DNA from: Trichocoleus desertorum ATA4-8-CV12
GTDB lineage: Bacteria > Cyanobacteriota > Cyanobacteriia > FACHB-46
DNA: 64,000 bases
Assembly: GCA_019358975.1 (NCBI GenBank)
Contig: JAHHIL010000013.1
Location: forward strand, 1-64,000
Direction: 5' to 3'
Both the position numbers and the translations under genes were made by a program. Under the pieces are notes generated by a model. It had not been told where the DNA came from and ran no database searches. It was given only the letters and a program-made list of their open reading frames with translations. Positions within the stretch are counted from its first letter, which is position 1, and each line of letters starts with the position of its first letter. Of this stretch, positions 56,449 through 64,000 are shown piece after piece.

Positions 56449-57840
56449 GTGAGTTCATCTATCAGTTCCATGAGTTCTTTAACTAGCTCCTCAACTAGCT
56501 CCCAGACATTAGCCGCTTTGGAAACCAGTTTTGCTCAGGTGGTTGAAGCCCTGTTGCACCAAGTCGAACCCGGTGAGCATTTAACGTTGAAACTCAGCAG
56601 TGAGCGCAGTCAATTCATTCGCTTCAATCACGCGAAAGTGCGGCAAATCGGGAATGTGGTTGATGGCTGCCTCAAGCTCACCTTGATTCGCGACCAGCGC
56701 ACCAGTTATCGCACCTTTCCTTTTACAGGCGATCTAGAAATTGACTTGCAGCAAGCCCAAATCGCCTTTGCAGATCTGCGGCAAGCCGTTCCCCAGCTAC
56801 CGATTGACCCCTATTTAGTCATTCCAGCGGGCACCAGCACCAGCCGAGATGTCAACTCAGGGCAACTTCTAGCACCTGAATCAGTCACCTCCACCGTGCT
56901 ACCAGTCGTAGCCGAGTTGGATTTTACAGGCATTTATGCAGCAGGCTTGCTTGTGCGAGGCTATGCGGACTCCAGCGGTCAGAAGCATTGGTTTGCCACG
57001 AATTCTTTTGCCCTAGACTATTCTTTGTTTGGAACCAACGGTGAAGCAGTCAAAGGCACACTGGCAGGTAGCACCTGGGATACAGAGGCTTACAAAACCC
57101 AAATTCAAGAATCTAAAACGCAACTGCAACTGCTCTTCGCTCCCCCCAAGCAACTCTCGCGGGGGCAATACCGCACCTATTTAGCGCCCGCAGCAGTCGC
57201 AGAATTGCTAGGGATGTTGTCCTGGGGTGGCATTAGTGAAGCCACCTTGCAGCAAGGAAATAGCGCCCTAAATGAGCTGCGCCGTGGTCAGAAGCGCTTG
57301 TCTCCCCGCTTCACACTGAAGGAGAATTTTCAACATGGTTTAGTGCCCCGCTTTAATGAGTGGGGTGAAACAGCTCCGCTAGACTTGCCGCTGATTGTGG
57401 CAGGCCAATTGGTCAATGCGCTAGTCAGCGATCGCACCGCCAAAGAGTATGGTGTGGCTGCAAATGGAGCCAATGGTTCGGAGGGGTTGCGATCGCCAGA
57501 GATTAGTCCTGGCACCCTCAGTCGCGATCAGATTTTGTCAGAACTGGACACAGGCTTGTATGTCTCGAATCTACATTATTTAAATTGGAGCGATCGCCCG
57601 ACAGGACGAATTACCGGGATGACCCGCTATGCCTGTTTCTGGGTAGAAAATGGCAAAATAGTCGCTCCCATCGAGAATTTGCGCTTTGACGAGAGTTTGT
57701 ATCGCTTTTGGGGCAAAAGTCTGATTGACTTCACTAATTTTCAGGAGTTTATTCCTGAGGTTGGCACCTATGGAGGTCGCCAGCTAGGAGGTTGCTGGGT
57801 GCCAGGAATGTTGACAGAAGGCTTTACTTATACGCTTTAG
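56449..57840 (+). CDS. pmbA: TldD/PmbA family protein, TldE (PmbA) subunit
   Basis: 463 aa from GTG with CCAGGAGT just upstream. Lacks an HExxxH, as expected for the TldE/PmbA partner. Conserved family sequence TLKLSSERSQFIRFNHAKVRQIGNV, YRTYLAPAAVAELLGMLSWGG and GLYVSNLHYLNWSDRPTGRITGMTRYACFWVENGK. The N-terminus is Ser/Thr-rich. It would normally follow tldD in an operon; the TnpB element now lies between, so it may depend on a promoter at the element's left end or within the gap. Confidence 0.93.
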   Translation: MSSSISSMSSLTSSSTSSQTLAALETSFAQVVEALLHQVEPGEHLTLKLSSERSQFIRFNHAKVRQIGNVVDGCLKLTLIRDQRTSYRTFPFTGDLEIDLQQAQIAFADLRQAVPQLPIDPYLVIPAGTSTSRDVNSGQLLAPESVTSTVLPVVAELDFTGIYAAGLLVRGYADSSGQKHWFATNSFALDYSLFGTNGEAVKGTLAGSTWDTEAYKTQIQESKTQLQLLFAPPKQLSRGQYRTYLAPAAVAELLGMLSWGGISEATLQQGNSALNELRRGQKRLSPRFTLKENFQHGLVPRFNEWGETAPLDLPLIVAGQLVNALVSDRTAKEYGVAANGANGSEGLRSPEISPGTLSRDQILSELDTGLYVSNLHYLNWSDRPTGRITGMTRYACFWVENGKIVAPIENLRFDESLYRFWGKSLIDFTNFQEFIPEVGTYGGRQLGGCWVPGMLTEGFTYTL

Positions 57841-57888
57841 GTTTAGGCACGCTTTAGGCACGCTTCGGAGGGCAAGGGTGGCCGAGGT

Positions 57889-58785
57889 TTAAGGCAGCAG
57901 TAGCCTACCAGAACCGAGCCACCAAATTCCTGCCCCAGTGCCCAGCAGAAACAATAAACCCATCCCACCTGCTAAAGGTTGCTCACCTAACCCCGTCATC
58001 CAGGATGGCCCTTTGCCCGTATAGGCGATCGCCTGAGCCGTATCTAAGCTCGCAATGCCCCAAATCCAGCCTGCATGCAACCCACAAGCCAACCCCAAAC
58101 TACCGCCATCTACTTGGCGCGCTAGCACGAGCACCATCCCCATCAGCCAAAGTCCGGGGAGTTGAGGCAGATTCTGCCGCCCTTCCCAGACTAGGTGTAG
58201 CACTGCAAAGATGACGCTCGCGATCGCCCCTGCCAGCCAAAGCGAGTACTCCTGCTGCAATTGATTGAGCAGAAATCCCCGAAAAATCAACTCTTCCGTC
58301 ACACTGACCCAAAGCCCTAATAGGAGGGTAGGCAGCAAGATGCGCCAACTGAGCCAACTGGTTTTATGAGTGGCGGAAACAGGGTTCTGAGGCGAAATTT
58401 GAGGCCCAGGAGGCCACTGAATCCAGCCCAGGGACACTTGCAGCCCAAACAACACAGCCAAGCCCAAAACGCCCAAAATCAGCCCTAATGCTAAAGCACT
58501 GAAAAAGGGCATCGTCGCGGCTAACCCATACGCTGAAAAAGGGGCTTCCTGAATACGCGCCAACCCCCAAAGAATCAGAGGAGCAAGCAAATAGAGGGAA
58601 GCAACTAAAGGTAATTTTTGTGAGGGTGTAATGGGTTGAGTCGGTTGCCACTTGAGCGCGATCGCAAGTGGGATTCCCAAGGGCAACCAAACAAAAACCC
58701 AAATGCCCAAAAAAGCAACTACCTTAACGATTGCTGATGCTTCTGTAAAAGACGAAATCATCAGGTGAGTTGCTTGATTGAACAT
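57889..58785 (-). CDS. CPBP family intramembrane glutamic endopeptidase
   Basis: 298 aa with about eight membrane helices. Active-site pair in EELIFRGFLLNQL (EExxxR) and the second motif ASVIFAVLHLVWEG (FxxxH), then the C-terminal HAGWIWG. Type II CAAX protease/bacteriocin-immunity family; substrate unknown. The first 15 residues before the hydrophobic run may not be needed. Confidence 0.92.
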   Translation of the reverse strand: MFNQATHLMISSFTEASAIVKVVAFLGIWVFVWLPLGIPLAIALKWQPTQPITPSQKLPLVASLYLLAPLILWGLARIQEAPFSAYGLAATMPFFSALALGLILGVLGLAVLFGLQVSLGWIQWPPGPQISPQNPVSATHKTSWLSWRILLPTLLLGLWVSVTEELIFRGFLLNQLQQEYSLWLAGAIASVIFAVLHLVWEGRQNLPQLPGLWLMGMVLVLARQVDGGSLGLACGLHAGWIWGIASLDTAQAIAYTGKGPSWMTGLGEQPLAGGMGLLFLLGTGAGIWWLGSGRLLLP

Positions 58786-59113
58786 ACGCAGGAGGCATAA
58801 CGAAGAGAAACAATAGAACTTGGGAGTTCAGCGTCAGTGAGGAGCAAGACTGTAACAGGTAAATGTTTCAATCCATCATCAAAAAGATGCATTTCTTAAG
58901 TTCATGAAGCTATACAGATTGGCAGCAATTCCGAATTTGATTGCTTATTTACTCCCAATCTTTACGTTTCCTTTATCCGCAACCCTAAGTCTGAGTGGCT
59001 TCATGTCATCGATTGATTGACACCTCAGACAGGGTTAAGCAGAAATTTACCTGTCAACTCCCGCGATCGCTCTATTGATTCTCTGCGTAAATGAAGCAAG
59101 CTGGAAGAAGTAA
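58786..59113. other. 328-bp intergenic region, no gene seen
   Basis: Between two minus-strand genes. AT-rich with a HIP1-type site near 59064. No open frame or terminator recognised. Confidence 0.4.
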
Positions 59114-59536
59114 CTATTCCTCATCCAGGTCATCATCATCGGTTGCCCTAGCACCACTCCTGTCAGCATCTACCTGAATCAGATGAATATGCTTGTAACC
59201 AAGTTTGATTTCAAACTCATCACCAGGCTTTAATCCCATTGCCTGAGTGTAAGTTGCACCAATGACAATTTGGCCGTTTTTATGAACACTAACGCGGTAG
59301 GTCGGTTCTCTACCACGTCCATCCTTAGAACCCTCAGGGCTTAAAGGAATGCCTCTAGCCGCAAGCAGTGCATCATAAAAATCAGTTAAATTGACACGAG
59401 TTTGGTCATTTTTTGTGACCGTGTAGTAACCGCAGCGCTTCGCAGTTTCTCTCCGAGGTAAGTGAGAAAGTTCTTTTACTTTTTGCAGTAGCGCTTTGCC
59501 CGTCAATGGGGCTGTTGGCGTTTCAGTTTCAGTCAT
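59114..59536 (-). CDS. cyAbrB-type transcriptional regulator (cyAbrB1-like)
   Basis: 140 aa from ATG at 59536 (an in-frame GTG one codon earlier is also possible). N-terminal KALLQKVKELSHLPRRETAK then CGYYTVTKNDQTRVNLTDFYDALLAARGIPL, and the AbrB DNA-binding hairpin TYRVSVHKNGQIVIGATYTQAMGLKPGDEFEIKLGYKHIHL. The SHLPRRETAKRCGYY version is what I recall for the Sll0359 (cyAbrB1/CalA) branch, a regulator of hydrogenase and nitrogen genes. The acidic tail (RATDDDDLDEE) is unusual compared with the cyAbrB2-like copy at 32955. Confidence 0.9.
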   Translation of the reverse strand: MTETETPTAPLTGKALLQKVKELSHLPRRETAKRCGYYTVTKNDQTRVNLTDFYDALLAARGIPLSPEGSKDGRGREPTYRVSVHKNGQIVIGATYTQAMGLKPGDEFEIKLGYKHIHLIQVDADRSGARATDDDDLDEE

Positions 59537-60200
59537 CACTTTGCAAAATATCCTTTGCTCTCTAGGAGGGTAAACAAGAAATGCCAGTGTGTGGCTTTAT
59601 AAAAAATATATCCTTTAATCTATATGTTTTGACAAGACTTTTACTAATTAGTTTTATCACTAATATTTGTAGGTTCACTTTACGGATTTTTGTGTCAATG
59701 CTTAACCTTTGCTCAGCCAAAATTTCTGATGGCGAGTATTTTAGAAGATTCCATAAGTGGATGCACGATTTCAATGGGCTGTCAACCTGACGAGTGTTTA
59801 TGCAAGTTATGATCCCGACTCCCGCATCTCCGGATGAGTGCTCACTGATGGCTCTAATTAGCAGTAAAGGACAGTTCGTCGCAAACTTTTAAACTATTTT
59901 GCTTAGAAAAATTTCATCTTTGCAGTGTCGGATGTACATCGCCCAGAGCGAAAATTGCACAGACCAGGGTACTCTACGGAATTGTTATGCTGGCAAAGCA
60001 CTGTTGGGGTCGCCTAGGTTAGAGAAGTTCGGGATTAAACTAGAGACAGGGGCAGGAAAGCGACCAGTCAACGAAGTAGTGAACTGCAAGAAAGTAGTGA
60101 ACTGCGAGTGACGAAGCAGTTGGGAAATCTTCTTGCTCAGACTCTAAATTTCAGTAATTCTTCACTTTACCCTGCAAGTTTCAAGGCATCGGTTTTAAGC
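59537..60200. other. 664-bp divergent region, no gene supported
   Basis: Between cyAbrB (minus) and sdhB (plus). Contains open frames on both strands near 59562-59790 and a frame leading into sdhB, but none has a ribosome-binding site or protein-like composition. Should hold both promoters. Confidence 0.45.
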
Positions 60201-61238
60201 ATGCAAGTTCTTTTTAAAGTAGCCCGACAGGGCCAAAATGCTCCCGCTTGGGTACAGACATACACTCTTGATGTTGATCCTGGCATGACCATTCTCGATT
60301 GCTTAAATCGCATCAAATGGGAGCAAGACGGTAGTTTAGCTTTTCGGAAAAATTGTCGTAATACAATTTGTGGCAGTTGCTCAATGCGAATTAATGGTCG
60401 TTCGGCATTGGCTTGCAAAGAAAATGTGGGTCATGAATTAGCGCGATTGCAACAAATTGCAGGAACAGCAGAACTAACTCCAAAGCCTGCTGAAACCTTG
60501 CCAGAAATTACGATCGCGCCGATGGGCAATATGCCTGTGGTGAAAGATTTAGTAGTTGATATGCAAAGCTTTTGGAGCAATCTAAAAGCCGTTGATCCCT
60601 ACGTCAGCACCGCAGCCCGACATGTCCCAGAGCGAGAGTTTTTGCAGACACCCGCTGAGCGATCGCGCCTTGACCAAACGGGCAACTGCATTCTCTGTGG
60701 CGCTTGTTATTCGGAATGTAATGCCCGCACCGTCAATCCTGATTTTGTCGGCCCCCATGCCCTAGCGAAGGCTTACCGCACCCTGGCAGATTCTCGCGAC
60801 GATCAGACCGCCCAGCGCCTTGACCAATACAATCAAGGCACGCAAGGGGTATGGGGCTGTACTCGCTGCTTTTTCTGCAACTCGGTCTGCCCGATGGACG
60901 TGGCTCCTATGGATCAGATTGGTAATATCAAGCGAGAAATTTTAGCAAATCCCGCTGTTGAGGATAGCCGTCCGATTCGGCACCGTCGCACCTTGGTTGA
61001 TTTGGTCAAGCAAGGGGGCTGGGTGGATGAGCGCCAATTTGGTCTGCGGGTGGTGACAAATTCCTTCCGCGATCTCCAAGGCTTAGTCACCATGGGGAAA
61101 CTGGGTTTACGGATGGTGCAACGAGGCAAATTCCCCTTTACGTTCCATGCGTCTCCTGGGGCTCCCCAAGTGCGATCGCTGATTGAGTCAGTACAAAATT
61201 TAGCGGTAGAGTCAAAGCAGGCTAATTCTCAGCCCTAA
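60201..61238 (+). CDS. sdhB: Succinate dehydrogenase/fumarate reductase iron-sulfur subunit
   Basis: 345 aa from ATG at 60201 (the longer frame adds 31 residues not seen in relatives). [2Fe-2S] ligands in CRNTICGSCSMRINGRSALAC, [4Fe-4S] in CILCGACYSEC and the [3Fe-4S] cluster in CTRCFFCNSVCP. Electron-transfer subunit from SdhA to the plastoquinone pool in the thylakoid or plasma membrane. No sdhA nearby, as is common in cyanobacteria where the subunits are scattered. Confidence 0.96.
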   Translation: MQVLFKVARQGQNAPAWVQTYTLDVDPGMTILDCLNRIKWEQDGSLAFRKNCRNTICGSCSMRINGRSALACKENVGHELARLQQIAGTAELTPKPAETLPEITIAPMGNMPVVKDLVVDMQSFWSNLKAVDPYVSTAARHVPEREFLQTPAERSRLDQTGNCILCGACYSECNARTVNPDFVGPHALAKAYRTLADSRDDQTAQRLDQYNQGTQGVWGCTRCFFCNSVCPMDVAPMDQIGNIKREILANPAVEDSRPIRHRRTLVDLVKQGGWVDERQFGLRVVTNSFRDLQGLVTMGKLGLRMVQRGKFPFTFHASPGAPQVRSLIESVQNLAVESKQANSQP

Positions 61239-61262
61239 TCTGCTGATCCATCACTTCTTGCT

Positions 61263-61466
61263 ATGAACGAAACAACCTCTACTCCCCCCCAGGCAAACTC
61301 CCCCCAGCCCACTCCAGAAGCTGATAGCCGCTTTGAGCCTGCCTTTGGCTGGACGTTCTATGCGGAACAAATCAACGGGCGGTTTGCCATGCTCGGCTTT
61401 GTGGCTCTGCTGATATTAGAATTCTTTACTCGTCAAGATTTTTGGACCTGGCTAGGCCTGCGATGA
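61263..61466 (+). CDS. High-light-inducible protein (one-helix Cab-like)
   Basis: 67 aa. Pro/Thr-rich N-terminus then FGWTFYAEQINGRFAMLGFVALLILEFF: the ExxNGRxAMxG chlorophyll-binding helix of HLIPs, with the second motif LEFFTRQDFW. Protects photosystems under excess light, binding chlorophyll and carotenoid as a dimer. Starts 24 bp after sdhB, so may be cotranscribed. Confidence 0.95.
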   Translation: MNETTSTPPQANSPQPTPEADSRFEPAFGWTFYAEQINGRFAMLGFVALLILEFFTRQDFWTWLGLR

Positions 61467-61858
61467 TATAGTGCTACTCATCAAGTTTAGGGCAAAGGGG
61501 GTGTGGGGGCTTCGCCCCGCCAGGGGTTTCACCCCTACACCCCGTCTTAACCTTTATCAGTACTGCTATAGCCGATTGGTTGGTTCCGATTCCCACTTAA
61601 CACCAGCACCCAGATGAGCTAGCTCAGCCCTAGTGATTGGTTTGAAGCTGTGAAGCCATCTATGGCCCCTGCGGAACCAGAGACAAACCGATTAGATGGG
61701 CGAATCAAACTAGAGCAACCCACACAACGTAAAGCGGGAGCAGTATAACAACGGCTCCCGCTTTAGAATTAGTTTGAATTTAGATTAGGTTCGCAGTGGC
61801 AGCGCTGAGTAGTTAGGCTAATTAGAGCCTCATAGTGCCTCAAGCCAAAAGGTACAGC
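61467..61858. other. Intergenic with a three-way GC-rich hairpin
   Basis: 61497-61543 folds as GGGGTGT ... ACACCCC enclosing GGGGC-TTC-GCCCC and AGGGGTTTCACCCCT, a dispersed cyanobacterial palindrome that could serve as terminator for the HLIP gene. A second stem AAAGCGGGAGC / GCTCCCGCTTT (61731-61764) may be the terminator of ycf66. Confidence 0.6.
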
Positions 61859-62656
61859 CTAATCGAAGTTAGATGAGTTATCTCCCTCATCCTCTGGGAA
61901 ATTAATCGGCTGATAATCCACATAATCGCTCGGTTCTGCATCTAGATTCGAGCGTCTTGAGGAAGCAGGACTTTGCGGAGGACGAGGTCTGCGAGTTTTA
62001 GGCCCCGAACTAGAATCGCGATTCGCGGGACGGGAGGAGCCGTTGCTGCTAGGACGTGCTGGCCTCCTAGCGGGGCGATCGTCAAAGTCTGCTGATACAT
62101 CTGCAATGTCGCTATCGTCAACTGGCCAACCCTCAGAGCGAGGACGGGGTCTACGAGCGCGATCGCCAGGACCTAACCGTTCATCTCTACTAGGCCGAAT
62201 CGGTTGACGCCGAGGCACATCATCTTCGTATTCATCATCGCGAGTGGCATAGTTGTCCCTAGAACCGCGAATGCGACGCCGACTGGCCCACTCTTCATCA
62301 AACTGAGTCACATCATCCAACTCAGCCTGATATACCCGACTCACAGGCCGCTCATCATCCACAATCGGCGTACTGCGCTTTGCTTGCTCGGTAGCGACGC
62401 CCCGTAATCGAATGCTTTCTACTGCAAAGAAAATAGTGGTTCCAGCCAACAGAAACTGACCAAATTGTAAAATTGGGTCTTGTCGCCAGCCCTGGAAAAA
62501 GAGAATACCGCCGCAGAGGAGCCCCACTGCCGCAAAGAAGAGATCGTGATCGCGGGCTAGACCTGGACGCACTGAGCGCAGAAAATAAAGCGCTGCTCCA
62601 GCGATAGCAAGAGCAATGCCCACCATACTGCTCCAGCTAAGTCCGACGTTTACCAT
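61859..62656 (-). CDS. ycf66: Ycf66 family protein
   Basis: 265 aa. The first 85 residues hold three membrane helices (WSSMVGIALAIAGAALYFL, DLFFAAVGLLCGGILFFQ, GQFLLAGTTIFFAVESIRL) matching Ycf66. The rest is a long charged, Arg/Asp/Ser-rich tail that is likely disordered (RRPRPRSEGWPVDDSDIAD). Role in photosynthetic membranes not known. Downstream of psbX on the same strand, a pairing seen in other cyanobacteria as I recall. Confidence 0.9.
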   Translation of the reverse strand: MVNVGLSWSSMVGIALAIAGAALYFLRSVRPGLARDHDLFFAAVGLLCGGILFFQGWRQDPILQFGQFLLAGTTIFFAVESIRLRGVATEQAKRSTPIVDDERPVSRVYQAELDDVTQFDEEWASRRRIRGSRDNYATRDDEYEDDVPRRQPIRPSRDERLGPGDRARRPRPRSEGWPVDDSDIADVSADFDDRPARRPARPSSNGSSRPANRDSSSGPKTRRPRPPQSPASSRRSNLDAEPSDYVDYQPINFPEDEGDNSSNFD

Positions 62657-62811
62657 TGCCTTTACTCCTAAGTCAGTCCTATGTTAGCGAGTCTTGCTAA
62701 GAACCTTTACCCTATGCTAGGTAAACTGATTTTAGCTTGCCAGCGATCGCTGCGGGCTAACACTCGTAGGGTAGCGAACTTGTATCTCTAAGGTAATCTA
62801 TACCTGAGCAT

Positions 62812-62871
62812 AAAAAACCTCAGTCTGTCAGCATCAGACAACTTGAAGTTGCCTCTGACTAAACTGAGGTT
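62812..62871 (-). terminator. Terminator of psbX
   Basis: AACCTCAGT (62871-62863) pairs with ACTGAGGTT (62824-62816), followed on the minus strand by TTTTTT. About 90 bp downstream of the psbX stop. Confidence 0.75.
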
Positions 62872-62961
62872 GGGGTAGGCTAGCTTGAACTGCTGACGCA
62901 GCGTGATGAAAAATTTCAAAAAGTGCTTGAAAACCCTAGCTTTACAAACTTAAGAGAGCGA

Positions 62962-63081
62962 CTAAGAGCGCTGAATTTTATCTTTCTGGCTGATGAAGAT
63001 CAGTCCTACAGTAGCGGGAACGACCACAATCAAACCACCCCAAAATAGGCTCCACAAGAAATTAGCGAGTGAAGGAGTCAT
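62962..63081 (-). CDS. psbX: Photosystem II protein PsbX
   Basis: 39-aa single-helix subunit of photosystem II near cytochrome b559 and the quinone channel. [20 protein letters not shown] then [19 protein letters not shown] matches the cyanobacterial form residue-for-residue in the conserved parts. GAGGAC lies before the ATG. In the same direction as ycf66, separated by a terminator, so probably its own transcript. Confidence 0.95.
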   Translation of the reverse strand: MTPSLANFLWSLFWGGLIVVVPATVGLIFISQKDKIQRS

Positions 63082-63136
63082 AGAGAGTCCTCGTCCTTAA
63101 ATTACAACCATGAGTCAGTTCTCATAATTTTGACAT

Positions 63137-63174
63137 ACTCCCACGGCATAAAGCACAGGGGATTCTAGGTTCGT
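63137..63174. mobile_element. Orphan IS200/IS605-type end (LE-like)
   Basis: TTTTGACATACTCCC with stem CTCCCACGGC / GCACAGGGG and GATTCT after it. Cyanobacterial IS200/IS605 ends often read TTGACATACTCCC...GGGGATTC, as I recall. No transposase or tnpB adjoins. In the gap between psbX and yggT. Confidence 0.45.
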
Positions 63175-63314
63175 GGTCCAAGGCTTGCAGATAGCAGCGA
63201 TCGCGCCTCAAACAGTACCTATCCTCAAGTTAAAATTAAAGAACGAATTTAGTTACAAAGCTTAAAAGTCTGCAAAGGCGCTCACTCGCCATCCGCTCAC
63301 GTAACCCTACATTT

Positions 63315-63602
63315 ATGACTTCTGCTGCAATTGTCACCTGGACGCTTGGCCCTCTGCTGGGGTTAATGATTTTTCTGTTTATCTTTCGGATTGTGCTCAC
63401 TTGGTACCCTCAAGTGAATCTGAATCAATTTCCCTTCAATGTTGTGGCTTGGCCCACTGAACCTTTCTTGGTGCCATTGCGAAAGATTGTGCCACCGATC
63501 GGGGGAGTAGACATTACCCCGATTATTTGGGTAGGGATTGTCAGCCTACTGCGCGAAATCCTGCTGGGCCAGCAAGGACTCGTCACGATGATGTTGCACT
63601 AG
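63315..63602 (+). CDS. YggT/Ycf19 family membrane protein
   Basis: 95 aa, two membrane segments (LGPLLGLMIFLFIFRIVLTWYP and ITPIIWVGIVSLLREILLG) around the diagnostic RIVLTWYPQVNLNQFPFNVVAWPTEPFLVPLRKIVPPIGGVDITPI. Ycf19/CCB3-type proteins are linked to membrane-complex assembly and nucleoid or division roles in different lineages. Stands alone here. Confidence 0.93.
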   Translation: MTSAAIVTWTLGPLLGLMIFLFIFRIVLTWYPQVNLNQFPFNVVAWPTEPFLVPLRKIVPPIGGVDITPIIWVGIVSLLREILLGQQGLVTMMLH

Positions 63603-63610
63603 GTAGGTTT

Positions 63611-64000
63611 CTAGAGCTTTGGTTTCGCCAGATAAACCTTGGTTTGGTACGCCAATTCGACCAGCCCACGAGCATCAGCCCAGCGTTCATGTAGCTGTTG
63701 CAAGTTAGCAAGTAATCGCTCTTTTGCCTCCCCGGAGCTAGGAGTATAGGATACACTTTGCGCCCGACCCAGCAATCCTGCTAAGTTCAAAATTTGTTGA
63801 TAGGGCAAGGTGTGTTGCTGGATGTGGGTGAAGTATGGACTGGTCAGCAGCGGCTCAACGGCTCCCAATTTGGCTTCTGCTGGATGGTGATTGGAGGCTT
63901 CCCGCATCAAACGGCTGTATGCTGCCGTAAATTCATCTGAGCGATCGCGCTCATTCCACACCAAAGCCAGGCATCCTGAAGATTTGAGAATCCGGTGGAA
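63611..64000 (-). CDS. Class I SAM-dependent methyltransferase, C-terminal part (runs off the window)
   Basis: Only the last 130 codons are in the window; the frame continues past 64000. FHRILKSSGCLALVWNERDRSD is the post-motif strand of the Methyltransf_11 fold; the SAM-binding motif must lie outside. The tail VYLAKPKL ends 9 bp after yggT stop on the other strand. Substrate unknown. Confidence 0.8.
   Translation of the reverse strand, partial: FHRILKSSGCLALVWNERDRSDEFTAAYSRLMREASNHHPAEAKLGAVEPLLTSPYFTHIQQHTLPYQQILNLAGLLGRAQSVSYTPSSGEAKERLLANLQQLHERWADARGLVELAYQTKVYLAKPKL

Noticed and set aside
59562-59790. Two opposing frames of about 70 aa
   Set aside because: AT-rich, mutually overlapping, no start signals.

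Overview
The window is chromosomal DNA from a cyanobacterium. The evidence is dense HIP1 palindromes (GCGATCGC) across both coding and intergenic DNA, photosynthesis genes (psbX, ycf66, ycf19/yggT, a one-helix high-light-inducible protein), two cyAbrB regulators, and many families typical of larger, probably filamentous, cyanobacteria (an HpsE-like glycosyltransferase, big hybrid kinases, zinc-ribbon Ser/Thr kinases). No rRNA, convincing tRNA, CRISPR array or prophage was seen. Gene order is mosaic: short mono- or bicistronic units on both strands, four of them converging with overlapping 3' ends.

Layout. 0-6 kb: histone-deacetylase-like hydrolase, a GT2 glycosyltransferase with a frameshifted paralogue beside it, uvrB. 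6-8 kb: three small genes (CsbD, lipoprotein, unknown soluble protein). 8-14 kb: rpe, a subtilase with a serpin directly downstream, an AI-2E-type permease, a YedK/HMCES DNA-protein crosslink protein. 14-22 kb: a 1256-aa hybrid kinase with degenerate REC1 and HPt modules, DUF427, an LCP cell-wall ligase with a structured leader, an alpha/beta hydrolase. 22-31 kb: coiled-coil protein, unknown 360-aa protein, phosphoglucomutase family, LapA, SppA, an IS605-like relic, fni, pyrR, cobD. 31-37 kb: Trypco-type protein, Rrf2, cyAbrB, tiny membrane protein, ClC channel, zinc-ribbon proteins. 37-45 kb: 795-aa unknown membrane protein with an internal duplication, acyltransferase, sensor kinase, atypical serine recombinase, VOC protein. 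45-50 kb: tandem Ser/Thr kinase and pseudokinase plus an exported protein. 50-58 kb: thioredoxin-like ferredoxin, CobW-type metallochaperone, cysS, and tldD/pmbA split by a TnpB element. 58-64 kb: CPBP protease, second cyAbrB, sdhB, HLIP, ycf66, psbX, yggT and a truncated methyltransferase.

Genes that plausibly work together: TldD with PmbA (heterodimeric protease), the subtilase with the serpin (protease and inhibitor, inferred), the kinase with the pseudokinase (shared extracytoplasmic domain), psbX with ycf66, and the two cyAbrB paralogues as global regulators. The strongest candidates for something undescribed are the kinase/pseudokinase pair, the 795-aa duplicated membrane protein with the structured DNA upstream, and the TnpB insertion whose predicted guide would be the 3' end of tldD, together with several orphan TnpB-type end hairpins. 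All family calls come from reading motifs by eye; no searches were run.
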